Part shown: piece by piece, positions 25,269 to 33,359 of the stretch
Position numbering within the stretch: position 1 is the first letter of the stretch
Layout of the letters: each line of letters starts with the position of its first letter
From: Myxococcales bacterium
Lineage (GTDB): Bacteria > Myxococcota_A > Polyangia > Polyangiales > Houyiibacteriaceae
Assembly (NCBI GenBank): GCA_020430775.1
Contig: JAGQJE010000288.1
Location: 1-41,329, forward strand
Length of the DNA: 41,329 nucleotides
Direction: 5' to 3'
Program-made: the position numbers and the translations under genes
The notes under the pieces: model-generated
What the model was told of the DNA's origin: nothing
Databases searched by the model: none
What the model saw: the letters and a program-made list of their open reading frames with translations, nothing else

Positions 25269-28200
25269 ATGTTCGAACCGGTCTCGCCGCAGGTCTCGTT
25301 CCCCGCGCTCGACGCCGAGCAGCTTCGGTTCTGGCGCGCGCAGGCGATCTTCGAGAAGACCGCCGCGGACGCCGAGGGCAGGCCCCCCTTCGTCTTCTAC
25401 GAGGGCCCGCCCACCGCGAACGGCATGCCGCACCCGGGCCACGTGCTCACGCGCGTCATGAAGGACGTGTTCCTGCGCTACCGGACGATGTGCGGGTACT
25501 ACGTCCCCCGCCGCGGCGGCTGGGACACGCACGGGCTGCCGGTCGAGGTCGAGGTCGAGAAGGACCTCGGCATCAGCGGCCGAGACGCGATCGAGGCGTA
25601 CGGGGTCGAGGCGTTCAGCCGCAAGTGCATCGAGTCGGTCTTCCGCTACATCGAAGAGTGGAAGCGGATGACGGACCGCATCGGCTTCTGGGTCGACCTC
25701 GACGACGCCTACGTCACGTTCCACCGCTCCTACGTCGAGAGCGTCTGGTGGGCGCTCTCGCAATTCTTCGAGCGGGGCCTGCTCTACCAGGGCTACAAGG
25801 TCGTGTGGTGGTGGCCGGGCGGCGGCACGGCCCTGTCGGCCGGCGAGGTCGGCCAGGGCTACAAGACGGTCGACGACCCGTCGGTCGTCGTGCGCTTCGC
25901 CGTCGAGGGCGAGGCGCGGACCTCCCTGCTCGCCTGGACCACGACCCCGTGGACGCTCCCCTCGAACGTCGCGCTGGCGGTCGCCCCGGACGTCGACTAC
26001 GCGACCGTCGAGGGCGAGGACGGCGAGCGGCTCATCGTCGCCGCCTCGCTCGCACAGGCGGTCGTCGGCGCGGACGCCCGCGTCGTCGAGACCCGCAAGG
26101 GACGCGACCTCGTCGGGACGCGCTACCGCCCGCCCTTCGACTACGCGACGCCCGAGGGCGGCCGCGCCTTCGAGGTGCTCGCGGCGGACTTCGTCTCGCT
26201 CGACAGCGGCACCGGCCTCGTGCACCTCGCGCCCGCGTTCGGCGAGGACGACTTCCGCGCGTGCGAGGCGCACGGGATGGGCTTTTTGCAGCTCGTGCGC
26301 CCGGACGGCACCTTCCCGCCCGAGGTGACGGACTTCGCCGGCCGCTTCTGCAAAGAGGCCGACCGCGACATCATCCGCCTGCTCCGAGCGCGGGGCGTGC
26401 TCTTCTCAGAGGCGGTCTACCGGCACGACTACCCCTTCTGCTGGCGCAAGGACACCGACCCGCTCATCCAGTACGCCCGTCGCTCGTGGTTCATCCGCAC
26501 CACCGCCGAGATCGACGAGGTGAAGGCGAGCAACCAGCGCGTTCACTGGGAGCCGGCGCACATCAAGGACGGGCGCTTCGGGCAGTTCCTCGAGGGCAAC
26601 GTCGACTGGGCGCTGTCCCGGGAGCGCTTCTGGGGGACGCCGCTGCCGATCTGGGTGAACGACGAGACCGGCGCGATGGAGTCTGTCGGCTCGGTCGCCG
26701 AGATCCTCGCGCGCAACCCGGACGCGTTCGCGCACTTCGACGCCGCCAAGGCCGAGGACCCGTCGCTCAGCGAGCACCTGCGCGTGCACAAGCCGTGGAT
26801 CGACGCGGTCACGTGGACGCGGCCCGGCGAGCCCGGCGTGTACCGGCGGGTGCCCGAGGTGATCGACTGCTGGTTCGACTCGGGCTGCATGCCCTTCGCC
26901 CAGTGGGGCTACCCGCACCAGCGCGCCGACGCGTTCGAGGCCGCGTTCCCCGCGGACTTCATCACCGAAGCGGTCGATCAGACCCGCGGGTGGTTCTACT
27001 CGCTGATGACGATCAGCAACCTGCTCTTCAAGGACCGCGACAAGCCCCACCCCTTCAAGAACTGCGTGGTGCTCGGCCTGATGACCGACGCCCACGGCAA
27101 GAAGCTGAGCAAGCGCGACAAGAACTACACCGACCCGATGACCCTCATCGACCAGGTGGGCGCGGACGCGGTGCGCTGGGCGTTGTACGCGGGCACGGTC
27201 CCCGGCCAGAGCACGCGCTTCTTCGACGGGGCGGCGAACGACGCGGTGCGTGACCTGCTGCTGAAGGTCTGGAACGTCTACAGCTTCTTCGTCACCTACG
27301 CGAACATCGAGGGCTGGGAGCCCGGCGACGCCGCGCTGCCGGTCGCGAAGCGCCCGGACCTCGATCGCTGGGCGCTCGCGGAGCTCGACGCGGCGGTGCG
27401 CGAGATCCGCGCGGCGCTCGACGACTACAAGAGCCACGTCGCCGTTCGCCACCTGCAGGCGTTCGTCGACGCGCTGTCGAACTGGTACGTCCGCCGGAGC
27501 CGCGGGCGGTTCTGGTCGGCCGAGGACACGGCGGACAAGGCGGCGGCGTTCGCCACGCTCTACGAGGTGCTGGTCGACCTGACGACGCTCATCGCCCCCT
27601 TCGTGCCCTTCATGGCGGAGTCGCTCTACCAAAACCTCGTGCGACGCGCGGACCCCGGCGCGCCCGAGTCCGTTCACCTCGCGCGCTATCCCGCGCCGCT
27701 CGACGCCCGCGAGGACGCGGCGCTGCGGAGCGAGGTCGCCGACACGCGCCAAGTCATCGCGCTCGGTCAGCGCGTGCGCAACGAGGCGAACCTCAAAGTG
27801 CGGCAGCCGCTGCCCGAGGCCATCGTCGTCGTCCGCACCGACGCCGAGCGCGCGCGCGTCGAGCGCTTCGGCGACGCCGTGCGCGAAGAACTCAACGTCA
27901 AGCGCCTCTCTTTCACCGACGAGCCGGCGAGGTACGTGAGCGTCGGGTTGCTGCCGAACTTCCGCGCGCTCGGTCCGAAGCTCGGCAAGCAGATCCCCGC
28001 GTGCAAGCGCGCCCTCGCGGAGGCCGACGGGGGCGCGCTCTACGCGGCGATGGAGCGCGACGGCCAGATCACGCTCGACCTGCCGGGCGGCCCGGTCACG
28101 CTCGGTCCGGACGACATCGAGGTGCGGCTCGAGGCGAAGCCCGACTTCGCGGCTGCCTCGGCCGGCGGCCACGTCGTCGTCCTCGACACGCGCGTCGACG

Positions 28201-28463
28201 AGACGCTCGCGCGCGAGGGGCTCGCCCGCGAGGTCATCAACCGGATCCAGCGGGCGCGCAAGGCGCTCGACCTGCCCTACGACGCGCGCATCGCCGTGCG
28301 CTTCGTCGCCGACGGCGCGCTCGGCGAGGCGATCGCGGCGCACCAGGCGCACATCGCCCACGAGACGCTCGCCACCACGCTCGAGCCGGGCGAGGGCGAC
28401 GGCGCCGCCGAGCAGACCGACGTCGACGGGATGGCGCTGCGCTTCTGGGTGCAGGCGCGCTGA
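25269..28463 (+). CDS. ileS: isoleucyl-tRNA synthetase, class II (eukaryote-type, IleS2)
   Basis: Charges tRNA-Ile with isoleucine and edits mischarged valine. The 1064 residues show the HIGH-type motif MPHPGHV (HPGH, 55-58), GYYVPRRGGWDTHGLPVEVEVEK, the editing domain (LAWTTTPWTLPSN; GTGLVHLAPAFGEDD), WFDSGCMPFAQWGYP, TRGWFYSLM, and the KMSKS-type motif KKLSKRDKNYTDP (KLSKR, 612-616). The anticodon-binding domain follows (NWYVRRSRGRFW). The length, the ...PRRGGWDTHGLPVE context, the KLSKR...NYTDP form and the lack of a C-terminal zinc finger mark the eukaryote-like class II enzyme. In other bacteria this class has reduced sensitivity to mupirocin. ATG 25269 (MFEPVSPQVSFPALD) is the family-like start; an upstream ATG adds six residues. 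It converges with lgt, 3 nt apart. No T-box leader was recognised. Confidence 0.95.
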   Translation: MFEPVSPQVSFPALDAEQLRFWRAQAIFEKTAADAEGRPPFVFYEGPPTANGMPHPGHVLTRVMKDVFLRYRTMCGYYVPRRGGWDTHGLPVEVEVEKDLGISGRDAIEAYGVEAFSRKCIESVFRYIEEWKRMTDRIGFWVDLDDAYVTFHRSYVESVWWALSQFFERGLLYQGYKVVWWWPGGGTALSAGEVGQGYKTVDDPSVVVRFAVEGEARTSLLAWTTTPWTLPSNVALAVAPDVDYATVEGEDGERLIVAASLAQAVVGADARVVETRKGRDLVGTRYRPPFDYATPEGGRAFEVLAADFVSLDSGTGLVHLAPAFGEDDFRACEAHGMGFLQLVRPDGTFPPEVTDFAGRFCKEADRDIIRLLRARGVLFSEAVYRHDYPFCWRKDTDPLIQYARRSWFIRTTAEIDEVKASNQRVHWEPAHIKDGRFGQFLEGNVDWALSRERFWGTPLPIWVNDETGAMESVGSVAEILARNPDAFAHFDAAKAEDPSLSEHLRVHKPWIDAVTWTRPGEPGVYRRVPEVIDCWFDSGCMPFAQWGYPHQRADAFEAAFPADFITEAVDQTRGWFYSLMTISNLLFKDRDKPHPFKNCVVLGLMTDAHGKKLSKRDKNYTDPMTLIDQVGADAVRWALYAGTVPGQSTRFFDGAANDAVRDLLLKVWNVYSFFVTYANIEGWEPGDAALPVAKRPDLDRWALAELDAAVREIRAALDDYKSHVAVRHLQAFVDALSNWYVRRSRGRFWSAEDTADKAAAFATLYEVLVDLTTLIAPFVPFMAESLYQNLVRRADPGAPESVHLARYPAPLDAREDAALRSEVADTRQVIALGQRVRNEANLKVRQPLPEAIVVVRTDAERARVERFGDAVREELNVKRLSFTDEPARYVSVGLLPNFRALGPKLGKQIPACKRALAEADGGALYAAMERDGQITLDLPGGPVTLGPDDIEVRLEAKPDFAAASAGGHVVVLDTRVDETLAREGLAREVINRIQRARKALDLPYDARIAVRFVADGALGEAIAAHQAHIAHETLATTLEPGEGDGAAEQTDVDGMALRFWVQAR

Positions 28464-28466
28464 CGC

Positions 28467-29450
28467 TCACTGCGCGGGCGCCGGGGGCGGCTCGGGCAGC
28501 CCGTCCCGCGCGTGACGGGCGGCCGCCGCCGCGGCGAGCCGCTTCGCGCGCCGCCGGAGCCACGGCCACGCGACGACCACGAAGCCGACGATGACCACGC
28601 CGAAGAACTGCGAGGTCGACAGCCCCTCGATGGTGCCCCGCGCGTCCGCCCGGAAGAACTCGAGCACGAAGCGGAGCGCCGCGTAGAGCCCGAGGAAGGC
28701 GAGCATCACCTCACCGTCGAAGCGCTTGCGGGGATGCAGCCAGAGATAAAGAAACGCGGCGATGATCGCGCAGCCAACCGACTCGGCGAGTTGCGTCGGG
28801 TAGACCGGGAGCGAGGCGAGCCCCGGGTCGTGCAAGAGGCCGGCGCGGAACTGCTCCTCGCTCGCAGGCGACCAGGGCGGGAAGACGAACGACAGCGGCC
28901 CGTGGCTGACCGACCCGAAGCAGCAGCCGGCGAGGAAGCAGCCCATCCGCCCGAACGCGAGGCCGAGCGCGATGCCCATGCCGACGAGGTCGACGCCCTT
29001 GAGCACGGGGAAGCGCTCGCGGCGCAAGAACCACAGCCCGAACGCGCCGGCTGCGAGCAGGCCGCCGTAGTACGTCAGGCCGCCGTTCCAGAACTTCGCC
29101 CACGCGAAGCAGTCGCGCGCGATGGGGCGGCACACGGTGGCCGCGGCGTCCCACCGTCCGCCGATCGCGCCGCACTGGGCTGCGCTGATGTGCCAGCCGA
29201 CGAGCGAAGGGTCTGTGCAGAGGTGCACGTAGTCCCAGAAGTAACCGTCGGCGAAGACGTGCATCAGCCGCCCGCCGGCGACGCCGAAGAGCACCGAGAA
29301 GAGGCCGAGGTCGATGATCGTGTCGCGGTCGAGGCCCATGCGACCGGCGAGGCGAGCGGCGAGCCACGTCGCGAGGCCGAAGCCCACCATCAGCATGGTG
29401 AAGTACGCCGGGACGGGCTGGTCGAATACGCGGACGAGGGTCGGGTGCAT
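28467..29450 (-). CDS. lgt: prolipoprotein diacylglyceryl transferase
   Basis: Inner-membrane enzyme that transfers diacylglycerol from phosphatidylglycerol to the lipobox Cys of prolipoproteins. The 327-residue polytopic protein has the family signatures GGLTYYGGLLA and GRMGCFLAGCCFG, with R/G/C residues around the active site, and the C-terminal segment LRFVLEFFRAD. ATG 29450 begins MHPTLVRV, as usual. It is longer than typical (about 290). Between the second helix and GGLTYYGG there is an insert with four cysteines (HLCTDPSLVGWHISAAQCGA...VCRPIARDCFAW) that could form a disulfide-linked periplasmic cap. The C-terminal tail is Ala/Arg/Pro-rich. It lies 47 nt after lspA, so the pair is probably one operon. 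Several lipoprotein substrates are encoded nearby. Confidence 0.96.
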   Translation of the reverse strand: MHPTLVRVFDQPVPAYFTMLMVGFGLATWLAARLAGRMGLDRDTIIDLGLFSVLFGVAGGRLMHVFADGYFWDYVHLCTDPSLVGWHISAAQCGAIGGRWDAAATVCRPIARDCFAWAKFWNGGLTYYGGLLAAGAFGLWFLRRERFPVLKGVDLVGMGIALGLAFGRMGCFLAGCCFGSVSHGPLSFVFPPWSPASEEQFRAGLLHDPGLASLPVYPTQLAESVGCAIIAAFLYLWLHPRKRFDGEVMLAFLGLYAALRFVLEFFRADARGTIEGLSTSQFFGVVIVGFVVVAWPWLRRRAKRLAAAAAARHARDGLPEPPPAPAQ

Positions 29451-29497
29451 GGTCGGGCGGCGCGCGGCTCGGGCCCGTCACGCGGCCGGCGCCTGGT

Positions 29498-30154
29498 CTA
29501 TGCGTCGGCGTGCGAGGGCGTTTCGGTCCCGGCCGACGCTTGTCGAACGCGGCGGCCTTCGAGCAGCGCGTCGATCAAGATGAGCGCTACGCCGATGGTG
29601 ATCCAGGCGTCGGCGATGTTGAAGGTCGGGTACTCCCAGCCGGGCGGGATGAACCAAAACCCATCGCGCACGTAAAAACGTATGAAGTCGACCACATAAC
29701 CGAGCTGTATGCGGTCGACGAGGTTGCCGATGGCCCCGGCGAGGATGAGCGGGGCGCTCACGGCGAACGCGCGCCCGCCGCGGCCGAGGACGAAGAGGGC
29801 GCCGAGCACGACCATCGCCAGCACCGCGGCGAGGTAGAACACCGTCTTACGCAGCGGCGGTGCGAGGCCGGCGAACAGGCTGAAGGCGGCGCCGCAGTTC
29901 TCGGCGTAGCGGAGCTGCAGCCAGCCGTCGATCAGGGTGACGCTGTCCGTCGGGAGGCGCTGCGACCGCAGCAAGCCGTCGGCGTCGGGCTGGCACACGG
30001 GCGGGGGCGTCCCCGGTCGTGCGCCGGAGAGGTGGTCGACGGCCCACGCCTTCGAGCCGAGGTCGACCGCGACCAGGGCGGCCACGACGACGACGAAGAC
30101 GACGAGCGCGCGGACCGAGCGTCGGCGGGACGGAGCGGGAGGGGCAGCGGTCAT
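29498..30154 (-). CDS. lspA: lipoprotein signal peptidase (signal peptidase II)
   Basis: Aspartyl protease in the inner membrane that cleaves diacylglyceryl-modified prolipoproteins before the lipid Cys. The 218-residue protein has four hydrophobic segments. Motifs: VAVDLGSKAWAVDHL near the N-terminus, LQLRYAENCGAAFSLFAG, GNLVDRIQLGYVVDFIRFY with the first catalytic Asp (VVDF), and FNIADAWITIG with the second (IADAW). It is longer than the usual 160 residues because of an N-terminal tail and a 30-residue Pro/Gln-rich insert after the first helix (SGARPGTPPPVCQPDADG...). Start is ATG 30154; the TTG just before it adds one residue. Its promoter would lie in the AT-rich island at 30289-30361, shared with the divergent RHH gene. 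It is followed by lgt. In many bacteria lspA follows ileS; here ileS converges on lgt from the other side. Confidence 0.95.
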   Translation of the reverse strand: MTAAPPAPSRRRSVRALVVFVVVVAALVAVDLGSKAWAVDHLSGARPGTPPPVCQPDADGLLRSQRLPTDSVTLIDGWLQLRYAENCGAAFSLFAGLAPPLRKTVFYLAAVLAMVVLGALFVLGRGGRAFAVSAPLILAGAIGNLVDRIQLGYVVDFIRFYVRDGFWFIPPGWEYPTFNIADAWITIGVALILIDALLEGRRVRQASAGTETPSHADA

Positions 30155-30288
30155 CAATCCGGGCCTCGATCGGGGTCTTCGACGCCGCGCGGCCGGCCGA
30201 GCGCGGGCGGCGTGCGACGGCGGAGGCTACCAGCGGAGCGGGGCCGGTCAAGCGCATCCGCGGCCCGTCGATGCACCCGCGAGGCCGA

Positions 30289-30361
30289 CGTGACACATTT
30301 TTATAGTTATATTTCAGTTACTTATATTTTTGTATCACATTTTCCTTGTGCGTGTGTCACG
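30289..30361. promoter_or_regulatory. AT-rich promoter/operator island with 9-bp inverted repeat
   Basis: About 55 bp of AT-rich DNA (for example TTATAGTTATATTTCAGTTA at 30301-30320) in an otherwise very GC-rich chromosome. It is framed by a perfect 9-bp inverted repeat: CGTGACACA (30289-30297) and TGTGTCACG (30353-30361). Inside, CACATTTT recurs as a direct repeat at 30294 and 30336, and TTATATTT at about 30307 and 30322. The gap separates divergent lspA and the ribbon-helix-helix gene, so it should hold both promoters. The repeats are candidate operators for the RHH protein. No single -35/-10 pair stands out among the many AT hexamers. Confidence 0.6.
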
Positions 30362-30379
30362 CCGTGCTACCTCTAGGCC

Positions 30380-30988
30380 GTGAGCGACGAGAAGCACGAC
30401 AGCGCTGAGCCCGAACGGGAAGAGGGCGCGACTCCGCCGGAGGCCCGGTCGGAGCGTCGTGTGCTAAGGCGGCGGAAGGCCGCCCGCTCGGGCAAGAAGG
30501 AGCGCGTCCTGCACACCCGCGTCCCCGAGGTCCTGGAGGAGGAGCTCAAGCGGCTCGCCACCAACCTCCGGCTGCCCGTGTCGAACGTCGTGCGCGCGAT
30601 CCTCGAGGACGCGCTCGACACGATGGACGCCGTCGGGCGCCGGGCCGAGGGCGAGCTGCGCGGCGCCGCCGAGATGCTCGAGACGGAGCGCCAGCGGCTG
30701 CGGCAGCGGTCGCTGGCGGCGCCGGGTCAGACGGACCGCCCCCCTGCCCCCGCGACGCCGCCCCCGCCCTCGTCGCCGCGAACACCCGGGCTCCACCGCA
30801 TCGCGGGCGCGATCGCGTTCACCCCGATCGTCCTCGCGGAAGACACGCGCTGTGCCGTCACCGGCGAGCTCCTCGCCGCCGGCAGCCAAGGCTTCCTCGC
30901 GCTCTTCACCGAGCCGGGACGTCAAGAGATCGTCGGTCCGGGCGCCCTGCCCAGGCCACCCACTTCGCAACCGGAGAACAACCCATGA
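30380..30988 (+). CDS. ribbon-helix-helix DNA-binding protein (possible PHA/phasin-type regulator)
   Basis: A 202-residue cytoplasmic protein. GTG 30380 is the only suitable start. A polar, charged N-terminus (about 1-45) precedes a ribbon-helix-helix-like motif at about 47-80: beta-strand RVLHTRVP, helix EVLEEELKRLATNLR, turn and second helix LPVSNVVRAILEDAL. A helical stretch (EGELRGAAEMLETERQRLRQRSL) and a Pro-rich linker follow, then a compact C-terminal segment IAGAIAFTPIVLAEDTRCAVTGELLAAGSQGFLALFTEPGRQEIVGP that I cannot assign. RHH proteins usually repress their own promoter as dimers; the repeats at 30289-30361 are the natural candidates. The stop overlaps the next gene's start by 4 nt (ATGA). 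The proposal that it regulates the phasin-like partner is inference. Confidence 0.78.
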   Translation: MSDEKHDSAEPEREEGATPPEARSERRVLRRRKAARSGKKERVLHTRVPEVLEEELKRLATNLRLPVSNVVRAILEDALDTMDAVGRRAEGELRGAAEMLETERQRLRQRSLAAPGQTDRPPAPATPPPPSSPRTPGLHRIAGAIAFTPIVLAEDTRCAVTGELLAAGSQGFLALFTEPGRQEIVGPGALPRPPTSQPENNP

Positions 30989-31206
30989 CCGAAACCACCA
31001 CCACCGAGCAGAAGGCCCGTGAGTCGAAGGCCTACTTCGAGACCGCCATCGACAACGTCTTCGACATCGCCCGTCTGTGGACGCAGCACGGCCTCAACGT
31101 GGGCAAGCAGGCCCTCGACACGGCCGCCGAGTCGCTGAAGAAGACCTCGGACAGCCTGAACGAGCTGAACGCGCGCATCGAGAAGAAGGCCAAGCGCGAC
31201 GCCTGA
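30985..31206 (+). CDS. small phasin-like amphipathic helical protein
   Basis: A 73-residue protein that is almost entirely alpha-helical in character: ARESKAYFETAIDNVFDIAR, LNVGKQALDTAAESLKKTSD, SLNELNARIEKKAKRDA. Heptad-like spacing of Leu/Ile/Ala, high Lys/Glu content and no Cys or Pro resemble small phasin-type or granule-associated proteins, but the similarity is in composition and not a clear family signature. It overlaps the RHH gene by 4 nt (ATGA) and has a GGAG 8-11 nt before its ATG, so the two are one coupled operon ending at the terminator 31354-31389. The tight link to an RHH protein suggests an expressed partner or target. The 276-nt region after it holds a C-rich stretch, a terminator and no further gene. 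Confidence 0.75.
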   Translation: MTETTTTEQKARESKAYFETAIDNVFDIARLWTQHGLNVGKQALDTAAESLKKTSDSLNELNARIEKKAKRDA

Positions 31207-31353
31207 GGCGCCGCGCCGATGTCCGGGGTGCGGGCCGGGGCGCGGGGGGGGGCACCCTCCCCCACCACCCACCACCCATCCCCCTCGCGTCCGTCCACCA
31301 CCACGGCTCGCACCCCGGCGTCACTTCATCTCGGTGAGCGTGCTCATCACCCG

Positions 31354-31389
31354 CCGGCTCGCGCCTCACGGCGCGGGCCGGTTTTTTTT
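31354..31389 (+). terminator. strong intrinsic terminator of the RHH/phasin-like operon
   Basis: A 12-bp stem, CCGGCTCGCGCC (31354-31365) with GGCGCGGGCCGG (31370-31381), one G-T wobble, closing the loop TCAC, followed directly by eight T (31382-31389). It ends transcription on the plus strand, about 150 nt after the phasin-like gene and before the converging ggt gene. Confidence 0.9.
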
Positions 31390-31482
31390 CGGGCCCCCCA
31401 CGCGAGCGCGCAGGACCTACCGCCGACAGGGGCGGGCGCTGCGCGCGCCGTGGCGCTCGACCACGACGGCGCCCGCAGGCGG

Positions 31483-33204
31483 CTATCGGCCAGCCGGGGC
31501 GCCGCCCTTGCGCGGGTCCGACGCGGCGTCGAGGGTGCCGTCCGATCGGATCGCGATCGCCTGCACGACCGCCAGGTGATCAACCACGGACACGTCGTGC
31601 CCGAGCGCGCGGAGCGCGTCGATGGTCGCGTCGGGGAGCGCCGGCGAGCGCTCGACCTCGAGGCCACCCGGAGGGCCCTGCTCGTGGATGCGCGGCGCCG
31701 CCACCGCCTCGCCCGCCGTCATGCCGTCGACGAGGACGTGCAGCGCGACCTGCTCCACCGCCGTGACGATGCGGCTGCCACCCGCGCCGCCGGCGCAGAG
31801 CACGGGGCGCCCGTCGCGGAACACGATGGTCGGCGACATGGTCGACACGGGCCTGCGGCGCGGACCGGGGAGGTTTTGCGCGCCGCCGACCAGCCCGAAG
31901 GCGTTGGTCTCGCCGACGGCGCTGGCGAAGTCGTCCATCTCGTCGTTCAAGACGATCCCGGCGGCGGTGTACCGGGCGCCGAAGGGGAGGTTCACCGTGG
32001 TCGTGACGGAGGCGACGTTGCCCTCGGCGTCGACCACGCACAGGTGCGACGTGCCGTGCTCGCGCTGGAGCGCGGGCGCGGGTGAGGGCTCCGACAGCGG
32101 CAGGGCGTAGTCCGCGGCCGGGCGTGCGCGGTCGGGGTCGAAGAGCGCGGCGCGGCGGGCGATGCGCGCAGGCGCGCCGAGCGCGGCGAGGGGGATGTCT
32201 ACGAAGTCCGGGTCGCCGAAATACCGCGCGCGGTCGGCGAAGGGTCCCTTCCAAGACTCCGCGAGCGCGTGCAGGCGCCCGACGCCGAGCGCACGCGAGG
32301 CGGCAGGGATGCGCTCGAGGACGCGCAGGCTCGACAGGAGGGTGAACCCGCCCGCGCTCGGCGGGGGCGCGGTGAACCACCGGAAGCCGAACGCGCGCCC
32401 GCTGAGCGGCCGCCGACCGAGGGCGCGGTAGCGCTCGAGATCGTCGAGGGTCAGCACGCCGCCGCGGCGGCGGTTCGCAGCGACGATCGCCCGCGCCACC
32501 GGCCCCGAATAGATGGCGCGCCGCCCTTGCTTCGCGAAGGCGCGCAGCGTCCGGGCGAGCTCGGGCTGGCGGAGGCGCGCGCCGGTCGCGGCCGCGCGGG
32601 CGATGCGCCGGAGCAGGGGATCGCGGCGCATCTGCGCGGAAAAGGTGGCGCTCAGGTTGGCGACGTAGGGCGCGAGCACGACGCCCTCGGTGGCGAGCCG
32701 GATGGCGGGCGCGGCGACCGCGTCGAGCGGCAGCGTGCCGAAGCGCATGACGAGCGCCTCGACGCCTGCGGGCTCACCCGGGACGCCCGTCGCGAGCCCG
32801 CCGAGCTGGGACGGGCGGCTCGCCGGGCCGGCGCCCTCGCGCGGGGCGTCGTCGCGAAACATCGTCGCGGTCGCGGCCGCGGGCGCGCGCTCGCGAAAGT
32901 CGACGAACCACACCGTGCGGTCGCGCGCACGGTAGTAGAGCGCGAACCCGCCGCCGCCGAGGCCGCTGCTCGCCGGGCTCGCGACCCCGAGCGCGAGCAG
33001 CGTGGCCGCCGCCGCATCCGCCGCGTTCCCGCCGCGCGCCAGCACCTCGGCCCCGGCCTTCGACGCGAGCGCGTCGTCCGATGCCACCGCGTAACGCGAA
33101 TAAACCGCGCTCCCGCCGGGCTGCGGACCATCGGCCCGAGCGGCCGACCCACCCGCGACGAACGCGATGCAAAACGCAACCGCCCCAACCGCACCCCACC
33201 ACAT
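31483..33204 (-). CDS. ggt: gamma-glutamyltranspeptidase (glutathione hydrolase) precursor
   Basis: Periplasmic Ntn-hydrolase that cleaves the gamma-glutamyl bond of glutathione. It is made as a precursor that self-cleaves before a conserved Thr. The 573 residues start with a signal peptide (MWWGAVGAVAFCIAFVAGGSAARA). Landmarks: YAVASDDALASKAGAEVLARGGNAADAAAA, SGLGGGGFALYYRA, and the autoprocessing site GTSHLCVVD, whose Thr (about 385) becomes the small-subunit N-terminal nucleophile. VTTTVNLPFGARYTAAGIVLNDEMDDFA, MSPTIVFRDGRPVLCAGGAGGSRIVTAVEQV and AAPRIHEQGPPGGLEVE complete the small subunit. I start it at ATG 33204. The frame stays open upstream through the hexanucleotide array to ATG 33381, which has an AAGGTGG-like ribosome site 4 nt before it; that start would add a 59-residue Arg-Val/Arg-Ala tail and is less likely. 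It is divergent from gshB. Confidence 0.95.
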   Translation of the reverse strand: MWWGAVGAVAFCIAFVAGGSAARADGPQPGGSAVYSRYAVASDDALASKAGAEVLARGGNAADAAAATLLALGVASPASSGLGGGGFALYYRARDRTVWFVDFRERAPAAATATMFRDDAPREGAGPASRPSQLGGLATGVPGEPAGVEALVMRFGTLPLDAVAAPAIRLATEGVVLAPYVANLSATFSAQMRRDPLLRRIARAAATGARLRQPELARTLRAFAKQGRRAIYSGPVARAIVAANRRRGGVLTLDDLERYRALGRRPLSGRAFGFRWFTAPPPSAGGFTLLSSLRVLERIPAASRALGVGRLHALAESWKGPFADRARYFGDPDFVDIPLAALGAPARIARRAALFDPDRARPAADYALPLSEPSPAPALQREHGTSHLCVVDAEGNVASVTTTVNLPFGARYTAAGIVLNDEMDDFASAVGETNAFGLVGGAQNLPGPRRRPVSTMSPTIVFRDGRPVLCAGGAGGSRIVTAVEQVALHVLVDGMTAGEAVAAPRIHEQGPPGGLEVERSPALPDATIDALRALGHDVSVVDHLAVVQAIAIRSDGTLDAASDPRKGGAPAGR

Positions 33205-33209
33205 CAGCG

Positions 33210-33359
33210 CCCGCACCCGCACCCGCACCCGCACCCGCACCCGCGCCCGCACCCGCGCCCGTACCCGCACCCGCGCCCGATCCCGTGCCCGCACCCGCAC
33301 CCGCGCCCGCACCCGCGCCCGCACCCGTGCCCGCACCCGTGCCCGTGCCCGCACCCGCG
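33210..33359. repeat. hexanucleotide array 3, (CCCGNN)25, in the ggt-gshB gap
   Basis: Twenty-five exact CCCGNN units in perfect register (33210-33359) in the 224-bp gap between divergent ggt and gshB. Hand count of NN: CA 13, CG 6, TG 4, TA 1, AT 1. No unit breaks the CCCG core. The array ends 5 bp before the ggt start codon on the minus strand, where it reads (GGGNNC)n, so it would be in the ggt leader or promoter. The remaining 69 bp to gshB includes a short A-rich run (GAAAAAG) but no obvious promoter pair. Confidence 0.95.

Noticed and set aside
31207-31353. Small RNA gene or peptide in the C-rich stretch after the phasin-like gene
   Set aside because: It contains low-complexity C/A runs (CCACCACCCACC) but no promoter and no conserved-looking structure beyond the operon terminator; most simply a 3' untranslated region.
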